Assembly (NCBI GenBank): GCA_037447655.1
Contig: JBBHKE010000624.1
Location: forward strand, 1-20,723
Length of the DNA stretch: 20,723 nt
Direction of reading: 5' to 3'
Source: Zygnema cylindricum
Taxonomy: Eukaryota > Streptophyta > Zygnematophyceae > Zygnematales > Zygnemataceae
Shown here one piece after another: positions 1 through 9,889 of this stretch (the first letter of the stretch is position 1; every line of letters begins with the position of its first letter). Made by a program: the position numbers and the translations under genes. A model generated the notes under the pieces. That model saw nothing but the letters and a program-made list of their open reading frames with translations, was not told the origin of the DNA and did no database searches.

Positions 1-770
1 GAGGGACTACAGTGCCACCTAGGAAATGTTCTTTCCCTCGGCCATGAGGGGACTAGACTTCGGGGTGCCACATGGTTAAGGTTGCCGATGTGCACGCTCT
101 GCCTATCCCATCCCACTAGATGTTTTAACTTTTCAAGATTTGTTAGGATTGGTGAATTATTGACGGAGATATATACATGGGTTCAAAAGCATGGCTCAAC
201 TTTTAAATCTAACGCTAAGAAGGGATAGAGAATGGATCTGGGGGATGCACAACAAAAGTTATTTGAATCCTTTAAAAGAGCCGTGAAAGATGATCTAATA
301 CATTGACTCTCGCACCGTCAACGGTCGTCGTTTCTTCCCTATAGTGATCGGAGTAGGTATGGTCTGAAGTGGTGGGGTCGTCCAAGCACAGCCAACAGAT
401 TTTCTGTACGTCGACTCGAGTAGGTACTTGATGGAGCAGGTACTTGATGGAGCGCTGAGGCGATGGGCTGCACTAGCAAAACAGGAAGCAGCAAGAGTAG
501 AGTATGTGGTGTCTTACGCTAGTAGGAGTAACAAAAAAGCGACTTTCTGCCAGTCCACATTCTCGAGCTTACCTCTATGGAGTTCAGTTAGTTGAGAGCC
601 TTGATCACCAACCAATAAAATGGATTAGGGAAAATAGCAAGACCATACGAAAATTGGCTTGGTAGGCCCTAATATTGCAAGAATATAAGTTCAACATTAC
701 TTGTTGGGCTTGGGAAATTCATGAGAAGGTGGATGATGTTAGCCGAAATTCAAACTCCTCCACTTCAAGG
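1..770 (+). pseudogene. Ty3/gypsy reverse transcriptase-RNase H remnant
   Basis: This is a decayed fragment of a Ty3/gypsy polyprotein, covering the end of the reverse transcriptase and the RNase H. In the sequence, LGLVNY at 143-160 is followed by a TGA where the family has a tyrosine, then RRYIHGF and REWIWG up to about 244. A one-base frame change follows, then GDAQQKLFESFKRAV (244-288). After a poorly readable stretch come the RNase H motifs YASRS (514-528), LYGVQ near 570, DHQPIKW (603-623), and ILQEYKFNI (671-697). The order matches the gypsy RT connection and RNase H. At least two frameshifts and several stops show that it is dead. Positions 1-117 have the right place and rough composition for the preceding RT segment but are weak. 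A 16-bp tandem duplication at 423-454 adds to the damage. The gypsy integrase remnant at 6900-7240 is probably the same element. Confidence 0.75.
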
Positions 771-1007
771 CCTTGTTCGATAATTATCGTGAAGCTTGGC
801 TGGATTAGTTAGACCCGCCATAGAGATTTTGATAATCCATGCTCACGTATCAATATCTAGATACAAGGCATTAATGGCAGCAGACACAAGGGCCATTTAG
901 GTTAATCTTGAAATGATGGATGCCTTGATAACAAGGGAAGTGACAAACACCCTAACAATGAGTATTAAAGTCAATGTTCAACAACAATGTTTTATTTATG
1001 GTCATTG
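771..1007. other. Unassigned spacer between gypsy remnant and copia 3' LTR
   Basis: No motif is recognisable here. By position it should hold gypsy sequence between RNase H and the integrase core, but I could not find the HHCC zinc finger or the first integrase aspartate. An open frame across 913-1158 runs straight into the copia LTR and is not a gene. Confidence 0.4.
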
Positions 1008-1360
1008 GATAGTGCGCACTAAGTGCGTACAATTCAAATCGCGTCAACACCGAAACACAAAGAACAGCAGGTACAACTCACACGTACAGTTAAAACCAAC
1101 TAAAGACAAAACGAACACACCATCCGTACACACCAAACGAAACATAACCTGGTCGTAGTCAAACTGAATCTCCAAGAATCCAAGGTACGTACTTCACGAC
1201 TCAATACTCCAATCCAGCCTGGACCACTAAACTTCACGTAAAGACAAATTAGCCAACCGCGCGACAGATCGCGATTGCCGTCTACTACTTTGACTGAACA
1301 AAAGAGACTAGTCGGCCGCGTGACAGACCTTGACGGCGGATTACAATATTTGACTTAACA
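1008..1360 (-). repeat. 3' LTR of the copia element, truncated
   Basis: On the - strand it starts TGTTAAGTC at 1360, directly after a purine tract, and aligns with 6471-6821 at about 90% with one 2-bp gap. Similarity stops abruptly at 1008. The part that in the 5' copy holds the TATA-like box and presumed R-U5 is missing, so the 3' end of this LTR, including any polyadenylation site, is lost. Confidence 0.9.
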
Positions 1361-1371
1361 ATCCCTCTCTC
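1361..1371 (-). other. Copia polypurine tract
   Basis: On the - strand GAGAGAGGGAT directly abuts the TGTTAAG start of the 3' LTR. This is the expected position and composition of the plus-strand primer. Confidence 0.75.
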
Positions 1372-1479
1372 AAATTTCTAATCATCACATCAACCCTAAT
1401 TTAGGTCTCCCCCTCAAAAGTACATCATGAGCCACGGCTTTCGTCAACATATCCGCGGCTTCCTCCAACGTCGAAACAA

Positions 1480-2099
1480 TTAAAAAGTAACTACCTTTGA
1501 GGTGAACAAATCACTTACGAAGTGCCACTGAATCCTAATATGTTTTGTCCTCTTGTGAAAGACAGGATGCTTCACCAATGCCATCAAACTCATGCGGTCA
1601 AAAAATATTTTCATACAGCCAATAACAATCCCTACTTCTCCAAGTAGTTCTTTAATCCAAATCGACGCTTTAGATCTGTGCCACGCCGCCATGTATTTTG
1701 CTTCGGTTGAACTTAAAACAACAGTTGGCTAGAGTCTCAAACTCTAAGAAAATGCCGCGCTACCAAAAACAAAAGCATATCTAGACGTTGACTTTCCTGT
1801 GTGAAAATCTCCACCCTAATCTCTATCACAATATCCCACGCACTCCAAAAATGTTCGTCCAGATCGAAACAATAAACCAATCTCGACCGTACCTGCAAGG
1901 TAACGAAATATCTTCTTCACGGCCTCACAATGAATCGTTTTAGGAGCCTGACAAAATCAGCTCACGACAAAAACTGCCGCAAAAATATCCGGTCACGTGG
2001 CCACACTTAAATACATTAAACTTCCAACAGCCTCATGATAGGGCACGTGGATAGCTTCCTCCACAAATTTACGATATTGAAGTTTGGAATCTAGTTGTG
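1480..2099 (-). pseudogene. Copia RT connection and RNase H, broken
   Basis: The - strand from 2099 to about 1700 carries the RT tail and connection, readable as AVGSLMYLS and APKTIHCEAVKKIFRYLAGT in interrupted frames. RNase H follows. A frame containing STEAKYMAAWHRSKASIW leads into the open piece 1480-1692, which has FFDRMSLMALVKHPVFHKRT and KHIRIQWHFV. These match the copia RNase H core, and the DRMS aspartate corresponds to the usual C-D-N/S catalytic position. At least two stops lie between 1720 and 2000. Confidence 0.85.
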
Positions 2100-2879
2100 T
2101 CAAAACCGGCTTAGAATCCAACATAAAAATTTAGTTAGTACTTCTTTGCAATATTGCGCTTGCGACAATTTAATATCCCCATTATCATACCTTAAAACTT
2201 CCACTCCAAAAATATTTTGTACGTCTCCCGAATCTGTGGTTTTAACATATAAACGTAGGTACTTCGTCAATTTTGTGATTCGCGTCAACTTGTCACATAT
2301 CATCAAAAAATCATCCACGTAGAGAGAAAATATGATTTGATCCTCCCCCTCACCTTTTACGTAAACTCCAGAATGTGAAACTATCAAGACAAATCCAAAT
2401 TTGGTAAGGACCTTGTGTAATCGTAAATACCAAGTCCGCGGTGCTAAGACTTTCGCAGCCGCCATATCTTCTTTTTTTTTCGACACTACTCCCTCCGGAA
2501 CTTTCATATAAACCCCCTCCTCTAAATCACCATTCAAGAACGCTGTCTCTACGTCCATTTGGTGAATGTGCTTTTTGTCGGCAGCCGCAATAGCAATAAT
2601 CATCCTCAAAGAAACAAACTTCACTACCGGTGCATATGTCTCCGTATAATCTACTATTTCCCTTTGTTGAAAGCGATTACAAACAAGCCGAGCCTTATGT
2701 TTTACTATTTTCCCCAATGCACCAGTTTTTATTTTGAAAATCCACTTCGCATCAAAAGCCATTTTACCCTCCGGTAGGCTTACCTCCTCAAATGTTCGGT
2801 TGTCCCACGCTGGTTTCCAATGCATCTCCCAATCGCATGATTTTTGTACTTCAATATACGATTGCGGATCGCCCCGCAT
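2100..2879 (-). pseudogene. Copia reverse transcriptase (RVT_2 type), damaged
   Basis: A 259-codon open frame holds most of the reverse transcriptase that copies element RNA to DNA. Visible motifs are KARLVCNRF (residues 62-70), YTETYAPVVKF (78-88), HQMDVETAFLNG (106-117, first catalytic Asp at 109) and SLYVDDFLMI (185-194, the YVDD pair at 189-190). The usual SLYGLKQ block before APRTW is missing or garbled (residues 137-147), and part of the region before NRTFEEV looks deleted. The polymerase aspartates are present, but the protein is not intact and is cut off from the rest of Pol. Confidence 0.9.
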
Positions 2880-3299
2880 ATTATTGTATAATGATTATTA
2901 TAAAGAAAAATCATCCTCTCTCTCCGCCGAAATAAAATAATACGAATTTTTCACATTCCCTTACCATCAAAAGAAAGATGAGCAGGTTTCTTACCCCTAT
3001 TTTTTCGCATACTTTTTCTCGGCTCAAATTTTTTCTCCTCCCTCGCCGGTTCCTCCCCAATAATATTCAGTTCACTTGATTTAGAAGATGAAGATTTCTT
3101 GGTGACCGAAGACATTGGGAATTTACCCTTTGTGAACCTCCACCACCAATGTTACCAAAATCAACATTCTCCAAAATTTTACTTTTCCCCCTCTTAACAT
3201 TGGAGGTGGATTCCGGATCAATTTTAGAATCCGAACCCTCCATGTCAGTAAAATCACCAATTTCAAATTCCTTCTGAAAATCAAGATTCGAATGTCGCT
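2880..3299 (-). pseudogene. Copia integrase-RT linker region
   Basis: This stretch joins integrase and RT. On the - strand it reads as acidic, Ser/Lys-rich segments with several frame breaks, including EIGDFTDMEGSDSKIDPEST around 3205-3265. This is the usual low-conservation linker of copia Pol. No domain is recognisable. Confidence 0.6.
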
Positions 3300-4200
3300 T
3301 AGCCGATCAAGAGATTAAAGACAATATGTCCTCGTGAAAATCCACATTCCTCGATTCCACAATTACATGTCGAATTGGGTCATAAACTCGATAAAAACTC
3401 CCTTGAGTGCTATACCCCACAAAATAACCACTCCAACTCCTCGATGCAAATTTATCTTTTCTCTTTTGTGCTTGAATATAAACTGATGCAAGGCATCCCC
3501 AAATTTCGAATGTGGTGAAGAGTAGGTTTTAGGCTAAACCACAATTTGTATGGAGTTTTATCACCCGAAACCGATGTAATCTTTTGATTGCAAATATAAT
3601 TCGTTGTCAAAATTGCATCGCCCCACAAATTAATACTCCTCCCGGATCCATGAACAATTGATTCTACCATCTCTTGAAGAGTGCGGTTCTTCTCTTCCAA
3701 GACGCCATTTGATTTCAGTGAGTAAGATGCGGTATATTGGTGAGAAATTCCCCACTCTTTACAATAAGGATCGAAAGCAAAAAATTCCCCTCCATTATCG
3801 GATCTAATAGATTTTAAATTTCTCTTAAATTGCTTTTTGGCCATCACATGCCACTTTTGAAAGCGTAAAAATGCTTCAGATTTGTGTTCAAGTAATATTA
3901 CCTATGTGAAACAAGAGAAGTCGTCCACCAACACCATAAGATATTTGTTTCTACCAATCGTCTCCAGTTTCACATCCCCACATAAATCAATATGCACAAA
4001 AACAAGGGGATGCTTAGATCGATGCATCGGATCCATAACCGGATGCGGCTTTCGGATTTGTCTCCCTTTACTACACCCCTCACATCCATTAATTTTCTCC
4101 CCCAACGCAAAATCTAATCCCTTTACGCTCCCATTTTTAATCATCCGTCATAAACTCGTCTCGGATGTGTGACACATCCAGTTGTGCCACAAGGTTTAAT
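3300..4200 (-). pseudogene. Copia integrase with pre-integrase zinc finger, broken
   Basis: Integrase inserts the cDNA into the host genome. The pre-integrase segment LWHNWMCHTSETSL keeps the two histidines and is cut by a TGA at 4148-4150. CEGC follows in the next open piece (3902-4144), completing an HHCC finger. The catalytic core shows HIDLCGD (first Asp), SDNGGEF (second Asp; residue 17 of the piece 3452-3847) and GVLEEKNRTL (Glu at residue 51 of that piece), so the D,D,E triad is visible but spread over two frames. After another frameshift near 3460, WSGYFVGYSTQGSFYRVYDP marks the end of the core region. The triad is retained but the frame is not. Confidence 0.88.
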
Positions 4201-4738
4201 CGCCTTTCAACTCGGAAATTTGCGAAATAATACCATTAGAATTTGGGGGGAATTTTGGCAAACGCCATTTAAGACGACTATGCACAAAATCCGTGACTTC
4301 TCCACCTATTCGTACACAATCCGATCGTACAATTTTTATTGTGGAATTTCCATACGCAAGTACGCTGCTCCCCGCTCGCTGAATTCGTGGTACACTGACA
4401 AGGTTCACAAATCCTCTAGGTAAGTACAAAACATTTGTTAATTGAGTTTGCGTAACTTTTTCAACCCCGCATGAGCCAAAAGTTGACAAATGCAATCGTA
4501 CAGTGCCTAGTGTACTTGTCAAAATCACTTGTCCACTTGCGACTGTTATTCGTTTTGGTACCATGAGTTCGCAAAAATCGTCAAAAAGTGAAGCATCAGT
4601 ACAAACGTGATGTGACGCTCTAGAGTCAATAATGCACTCTTTTTCGTGTATAGTAGAACCTGCCAAAAGATCAAGCCACAAGTTAAGGGAGGAAAATATT
4701 TGCGCTTTGTCGCCTCCCTCAAAGTAATCGTCACCCAC
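4196..4738 (-). pseudogene. Copia aspartic protease, active site altered
   Basis: This 180-codon open frame covers the retropepsin-like protease that matures copia Gag-Pol. The active-site block near residues 36-45 reads IIDSRASHHV, where the family has D-S-G-A/S. The aspartate (codon 4625-4627) is kept but the following glycine is arginine, which should abolish activity. ITVASGQ and NVLYLPRGFVNLVSV further on match the usual copia segments after the protease. The frame ends at 4196, just before the pre-integrase region. Confidence 0.85.
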
Positions 4739-4906
4739 AAAGTGTCCACCGCCTCTTCCATGGTGGCCTCCACGACCACCGCAACCGCCAAAGCGACCGC
4801 CTCCGCGTCTACTGTATCGGCCGCCGGTGTCTCCTCAACTGCTGTTCCTTCTTCTACCGACGCCGCTTCCTCTACCGCCGGCTCCATTTTCAGCCTTTCA
4901 ATAGCA
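4730..4906 (-). pseudogene. Gly/Arg-rich RGG-like tail of copia Gag
   Basis: In the frame leading into the protease, the - strand reads as a Gly/Arg/His-rich stretch with GGGRFGGCGGRGGHHGRGGG, ending in GDDYFEGGD at the start of the protease frame (4738). Such basic Gly-rich tracts after zinc knuckles are common nucleic-acid-binding tails in copia Gag. The same DNA read one frame over gives an alanine/valine-rich open frame that I regard as a shadow. The upstream frame connection is broken. Confidence 0.6.
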
Positions 4907-6237
4907 TAGTGGGCTAATATGGCCCCATTTCCTGCAAAAATGGTATTGACGCTTTTTTTCTCGGGCAAAAACCGCCATGTGACCAAGTTTGCCGCATTGA
5001 AAGCAAGCACTATTGGTCAAATTTGAATACTTGGGCTGGGGAGGAGATCTCCTAGCCCTTTCGTGACCTCTTCACCCTCTTCCTCTCGGATTTCCCCCTC
5101 TTCTACCTCCTTTTCCCTGAAGATAATTTAGATCGGGCATTTCTAGTGTCGTCGTATTGAGGGAACCAGTCGGTTGGGGTCTTCTCGATGAACTCAGACG
5201 ATTCGCCTCGGTGGATTTGAGGAATGTGATAATCGAGTCTAAAGTATTCGAATCCCTTGATAAAAGAATATCCTTTTAATGTTTCATTTTCTCCAATAAG
5301 GCATGGGTGAAGACCGATGCCTTATCAATGGACTTTCCCATACTTGCGAGTTGCTCAAAAATAATGTTAAATCTTTTTGCGGCCTAATCGATAGATTCGT
5401 TTGGTTTCACTTAGAAAGATGTATAATCGGTATAAATGTGTTGCTTTTTCTTTTGAAGACTCTTCTCAAAGTGAATTTCAAGAGCCACCCAACAATCATG
5501 GGTGAATCTTCGGGTAAGAAATAGATCATGTATAGAAGTGCTACATGAATGGAATAAACCACCAACGGCGGAAAGATTTTTTTTCGTCCACACAGGATAA
5601 GCTCTCCGATCCGAGGTAGGCATCTTCTCCACCCCTTTTACCACCTTCAAAAGTCGTTTTAATTTAAATTGACCTTTGATATATTTCTTCCACAATTGAT
5701 AATTCGTTCCATTAAAGGTAACAATTTTTCCGAACATAGATTTAACTTGTTCGTCCCCTTCACTCCAGTCATCAAGATCAGAATCGTCATTGATGGGAAG
5801 TTTCCCCTTTCGAATCAATTCCCTCCTCTCCTCTTCGTTTCTATCATCTCTTTCCGTATCAACGACACTTTTGTCGGAATGGGATCTCCGAAAAGCGGAG
5901 GTCTCGTGACACGGTTCGCCTCCGAGATCCGTTGATCAACATAACGAAAAAGACCATCTATCAGTTTTAGAAGTCGATCTTCCATCGCATCATCTTCCTC
6001 TTTTGTTTTCCCCTCATTCTCTTTCTTTTGTCTGAACGGATCGACCGGAAAGGCTTTATCAAAAGTTTTGCCGGTGAAAGAAAATGGAGTTTCTAGTTCC
6101 GGATCTGACGATGATTTGGATTCGGATGGATCCCGAGGATCCGGATGTGGAGGACGAGGAATTACTGTAGAAGAGGAAGGCATCATAGGAGAAGGGGTAT
6201 TTTTCTTCTTTCTACATATGGCAGCCAAACAAGCCAC
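4907..6237 (-). pseudogene. Copia Gag, broken, with two degenerate zinc knuckles
   Basis: Gag is the capsid-nucleocapsid protein that packages the element RNA. An N-terminal Pro/Ser-rich, then acidic and basic region starts at an ATG at 6237 and runs to a TGA at 5815. The frame continues one base over through a Gag core with FNGTNYQLWKKYIKGQF, typical of copia Gag, around 5700-5735. Further down, around 4950-4990, CFQCGKLGHM is the start of a CCHC knuckle whose last cysteine is now alanine. About 15 codons later CRKWGHISPLC is a second knuckle lacking its first cysteine. Frames change several times between 5411 and 5010. The frameshift near 5815 could be a programmed site, but it sits in a copy with many other breaks and is more likely decay. 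Confidence 0.8.
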
Positions 6238-6265
6238 CCTTCTTCACCTCAATGGAGCACACAAT

Positions 6266-6276
6266 CTACGATACCG
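6266..6276 (-). promoter_or_regulatory. Copia primer-binding site
   Basis: On the - strand CGGTATCGTAG matches 8 of 11 bases of TGGTATCAGAG, the usual plant copia site complementary to the initiator-Met tRNA 3' end. It lies just inside the inferred 5' LTR end and just upstream of the Gag frame. The mismatches fit a decayed copy. Confidence 0.65.
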
Positions 6277-6278
6277 CT

Positions 6279-6821
6279 TGATAGGATCTTACACAAAAAT
6301 AGAGTGCAAGACTACAACGGAAGCATTAAAAAAAAAAAACACGAAAAAGTGCTATATTACACAGACACTTTTCTCCCACATAAAGATTAACTTCCAACTC
6401 CCTCTAAGTTGCAATATATAGTACATTTACTGTGACATCACTACTTCAAACTATAATTCAAGCCAAACTAGATAGTGCGCACTAAGTGCGTACAAGTAAA
6501 ATCACGTCAACAACTAAACACAAAGAACTACCGGTACAACTCACACGTATAGTCAAAACCAACTAAAGACAAAACGAACACACCATCGGTATAGACAAAA
6601 CGAAACATAACCTGGTCGTAGTCAAACTGAATCTCTAAGAATCCAAGATACGTACTACACGACTTAATACTCCAATCCAGCTTGGATCACTAAACTTCAC
6701 GTAAAGACATTAGCCAGCCGCGCGACAGACCGCGACGGCCGACAACTACTTTGACTGAACAAGACAAACTAGTCGGCTGCGCGACAGACCGCGACGGGAG
6801 ATTACAATCTTTGACTTAACA
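6279..6821 (-). repeat. 5' LTR of the copia element
   Basis: On the - strand it starts TGTTAAGTC at 6821. It probably ends at the CA at 6279, three bases before the primer-binding site. The outer 351 bp (6471-6821) match the other LTR. The inner 192 bp are absent from the 3' copy, so the inner boundary rests on the primer-binding site position rather than on alignment. A TATATAT at 6414-6420 is a plausible core promoter, which would place R-U5 in the last 100 bp or so. Confidence 0.75.
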
Positions 6822-6899
6822 GGACCACCCCCCACAAGTCGGAGGGGCAGTCGCTGTACCATTCTCATGATCGAACATTACCATCGATGAATTGAAATG

Positions 6900-7240
6900 G
6901 TCATCATCCCTCTAAAGGCGTCAAAAATGGTTTATCCTTTTCTACAAATAGTTTTTTTGTTTTCTATGGGCCCTCTAGGGAACTTTATAGATCAAGGATC
7001 TCAATTTCCAGGCGATTTTCTTTATTTAATGGAGAAATGTTTGATTGACCATTGACTTACGAGCACAGATCAACCCTAAGCCGGTTTGCAAAAAGATATA
7101 TGAAGCCGTTAAAGTGAGCACTGATGAAATAAGCCCTACGAGGATGTGGGACTATGAGATCTCAAGGCTCTTTAGATTGCCTAACAATCGAAATGTTACT
7201 CACAAGATTGATTTTGCTTTCTAGAGTTCGGAGGACTTAC
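6900..7240 (+). pseudogene. Ty3/gypsy integrase core remnant
   Basis: Right of the copia 5' LTR the + strand reads IPLKASKM, then FIDQGSQFPGDFLYLMEKC with the second catalytic Asp at 6990-6992, then an in-frame TGA, and LTSTDQP followed by a stop and AGL. This matches the gypsy integrase pattern of a D-x-GSQF block followed by an S-T/H-P-Q-A-x-GL block. A further open piece (about 7047-7224) ends with TRMWDYEISRLF, resembling the usual W-D-E-x-I block after the catalytic Glu, though no Glu could be placed. Stops and frame changes are frequent. It has the same strand and family as the remnant at 1-770, so it is probably the continuation of that element. Confidence 0.65.
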
Positions 7241-9100
7241 AAAGGATTTTTTAATATAATTGAACAAGTCACATGATTCGTTTCAATTTGCAATATGCAT
7301 TTATAAGCACATAATTATCGTTGGGGGTTTTCTCCTCAATAAAGGAATTAAGTCTCAATTAGCACATTTATCAAAGTCAACTTTGGCAACTTTCGCAACA
7401 TTCTAGTGATACATGACTGTTAGTTGGATGTTGGGGCGTTTTGGAAAATCCATTTTGTTAATCATCTTATGTGAAGCGTGATTTGTTGGCTTTGTGATGA
7501 TTCGTGTTTCCATCATATTGTACTTTGAGGTTCAATATGTTTGCTCTTAGGTACTTGTGTCCACGACTTCTTAGCGAGGATGATTCTCTATTTGAGAATA
7601 GATTGCGTGACTTTGATTACCATAAAGTAATGCATGCAATTGATAGCCGTTATGCCACTTCCGTTTTGACAATGCTCATCTATATCTTTCAATTGTGGGT
7701 GTCAGGCACTCAAATTGTCAAATTGTCGTTTGCAATGTGTCACTCTTACAAAACTCATTGTTGAGTTACCCACATGTGGGGAACACGAATGTCACAAAAA
7801 CTCCTAGAATTACTTCCTTTCATTTTTGGTGGTCATAGATGCGCACGGTTTTAAAACACTTTTAGCCTGTATGATGTTTGCCATTAGGATAAGGATATTG
7901 ACAATTTAAAAATAAATAGGTTTTTTTGAACAGTCAACCTTTCTCCATAAAATTAGGCCCATGGGTTCTCACCCATGAAAGATAGTCACAATGTAATCCT
8001 CATTCATGGTAAAATTTTGACAAAGGATGGTGCACTTTTGCGCAACCATGTCTATCGTGGGAACCTTGAACATCACATTATTGTGCAAGGAAAAATCAGT
8101 AATTTTTTGACCAATAAGATGATATCATCATCACTTTGCTAAGAAAAACCATTTATTCCACGATGTGTACAAGGGTTTCATCGCCAATAGTGATTTGCTA
8201 TTAACCTCCCTATTTCGGATATTATTCTACAGGTATTGGTCGGCAACAGGTGATTATTTTCATCTACCTCTTGTTTGCGAGTGTTAACCTATTCCAAGGG
8301 AAAATTAATAAGACTACAAATTCAACAATAACATGATGTTTTTCTAAGTGTTCATCAAGCTTGTTCTATTGCCTGATTGCATTTATTGTGGTTTAATTAA
8401 TCTAAAATAAACTATTTATTAGATTTGGAGTTTATAAAACTGTTCAAAATTGATTAGAGACATAATATTTGGAGATTAGATAGAGATTTGCTTGTTATTT
8501 TGCAGACTAAAATCATACCTCTATAGCACTTTGATACTTGGCTGTTTGTTGGTTGTTTTTCTTTTTCTTAGGTCACAATTCTCGTCTACTTTCTAACTGC
8601 CAAAAGTTTGTTTTTTCCATCCTTTCACTTCCACATTTCATATTGTTATTCAGTTCAGGTCATGTTGTGTGGTAAATTGAGCAGGCTATAATTTAGTCTA
8701 GTGTTGCCAAAAAATTTGGATGTTTGTCATAAACATCCTGGCACATCATATACAATGACTCGGAAGAGTGGATTTTTCTTAATCACAGATAAAGAGTTGT
8801 ACGAGGTGCAAACAACATCTTGCAAAATCAAACAAAAAAATTAGTTTCAAACTTCTTTCCATACTTGTACAATAAAAATCTAATGTAAGATATACTTTTA
8901 AGGTCTTTCTTTAGACACGACTGTACCCATCACCGTTTATTTTTATATTTTTGTTATGTTTATTTTTTATGTAGAATATGCATCATCCCTTCCACCATTC
9001 ACTCACATGTACACCAAATAGGGAAGGTTCCCAATCTCTGGTGCAATGCTCCCCCCCAAATTAGAATTGAATATAGATCTGCACCGCCCACCCTCATAGG
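7241..9100. other. Unassigned AT-rich spacer
   Basis: I see no recognisable gene. A + frame without ATG start at 7504-7764 (86 codons, ending MCHSYKTHC) has a mixed composition and no motif I know. By position this could be gypsy 3' sequence or LTR, but no second LTR copy is in the window to test that. Confidence 0.4.
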
Positions 9101-9109
9101 TTATTGAAC

Positions 9110-9830
9110 AAGATTCGTTATTCAATCGTTTCCCACCCCTCCCCTTCCCATTTCACCCTTCCTCCTCACCAGCCGCCTTCCACTTGTTGACAAACAATTC
9201 CCCAAATTCTCACACAACAAACCCTCCCTCTCTCGCATAAACCAAAAGAGATCTACAAAAAAGTTGCGGCATACTCTTTCTCACGCTGATCCTCCCTCAA
9301 TTTGTCCCATCTTCTCCCCAATTTGCCCCCTATCCCCTCCCATTCGGTCACTTTCCCCCCCCAATTTGTCCCCTATCCCCCCCAAATTGATCCCTTCCTC
9401 CCCAATTCGCCCCCTCTACCCAGTTTGCTCCCTCTCGTAAATAGGCTAAAGATTCTTACGCCCGCTTTCCGTTCTTGTCAACACTCTTTTCTCCCCCCCC
9501 AAATACGCCTTCCCTCAACCCACGCCGTCCTCCCTCCTCCTTGCCCCTAAATGCCACCCCTATGTAAGGCTTTGGGGGACCGGGGGGGGAGAGGGAGGGC
9601 TTGTGGGGGGAGCAGGGGATCTGTTACCCTAGCCCACGACCCAAAAAGAAACGCCTACCCAAAAATTCCTCTTCCCCCACCCCTCTAAATCCATCAACAT
9701 CCCTCTTCTCCCCCCCACTGAACCCTTAAGAAAAGGGCGATTTTTTATAGCAAGCAAACTGCATTGTGTTACACAATCCTTCCTTTGATTCTTTCACCCG
9801 TCCTCCCCCCCCTAATCTATATTTCCCCCA
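9110..9830. repeat. C-rich low-complexity tract with imperfect short repeats
   Basis: The + strand is dominated by runs of C with a loosely repeated phrase of the type CCCCAATTTGTCCCCTATCCC (9300-9430). It is interrupted at 9574-9618 by a G-rich block. The Pro-rich open frame at 9302-9550 is a product of this composition. Confidence 0.7.
9574..9618 (+). other. G-quadruplex-forming candidate
   Basis: Within 45 bases there are G runs of 5, 8, 3, 3, 6 and 4, separated by loops of 1-5 bases. This exceeds the usual G3+N1-7 rule. The flanks on the same strand are C-rich, so the block can also pair with them. Confidence 0.75.
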
Positions 9831-9889
9831 ACTGCCACTTTAAGCCTTGCCAAGGCCTAGGCATCGCTTTAAAAGCCCATCGCAACAAA

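Larger units (their letters stand above)
1008..6821 (-). mobile_element. Ty1/copia LTR retrotransposon, nearly full length, inactive
   Basis: This is a 5.8-kb copia element read on the - strand. The order is 5' LTR, primer-binding site, Gag with zinc knuckles, protease, integrase, RT and RNase H, then polypurine tract and 3' LTR. Integrase before RT is the copia order, and RVT_2-type motifs agree. The two LTR copies share about 351 bp at roughly 90% identity by eye, so the insertion is not recent. The 3' LTR has lost about 190 bp of its outer end. No target-site duplication is visible: the right flank is GGACC and no match adjoins the left end. Every coding domain carries frameshifts or stops. 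The gypsy remnants on both sides, in the same orientation, indicate insertion into a Ty3/gypsy element. Confidence 0.93.

Noticed and set aside
913-1158. 81-codon + frame at the left LTR
   Set aside because: It crosses the LTR junction and reads the LTR antisense.
4546-5010. Ala/Val-rich open frames on both strands (- 4546-5010, + 4646-4909)
   Set aside because: Both are out-of-frame readings of the Gly/Arg-rich Gag tail and protease start; the recognisable motifs lie in the other frame.
9302-9550. Pro-rich frame in the C-rich tract
   Set aside because: It follows from C-run composition; no motif or start context supports it.
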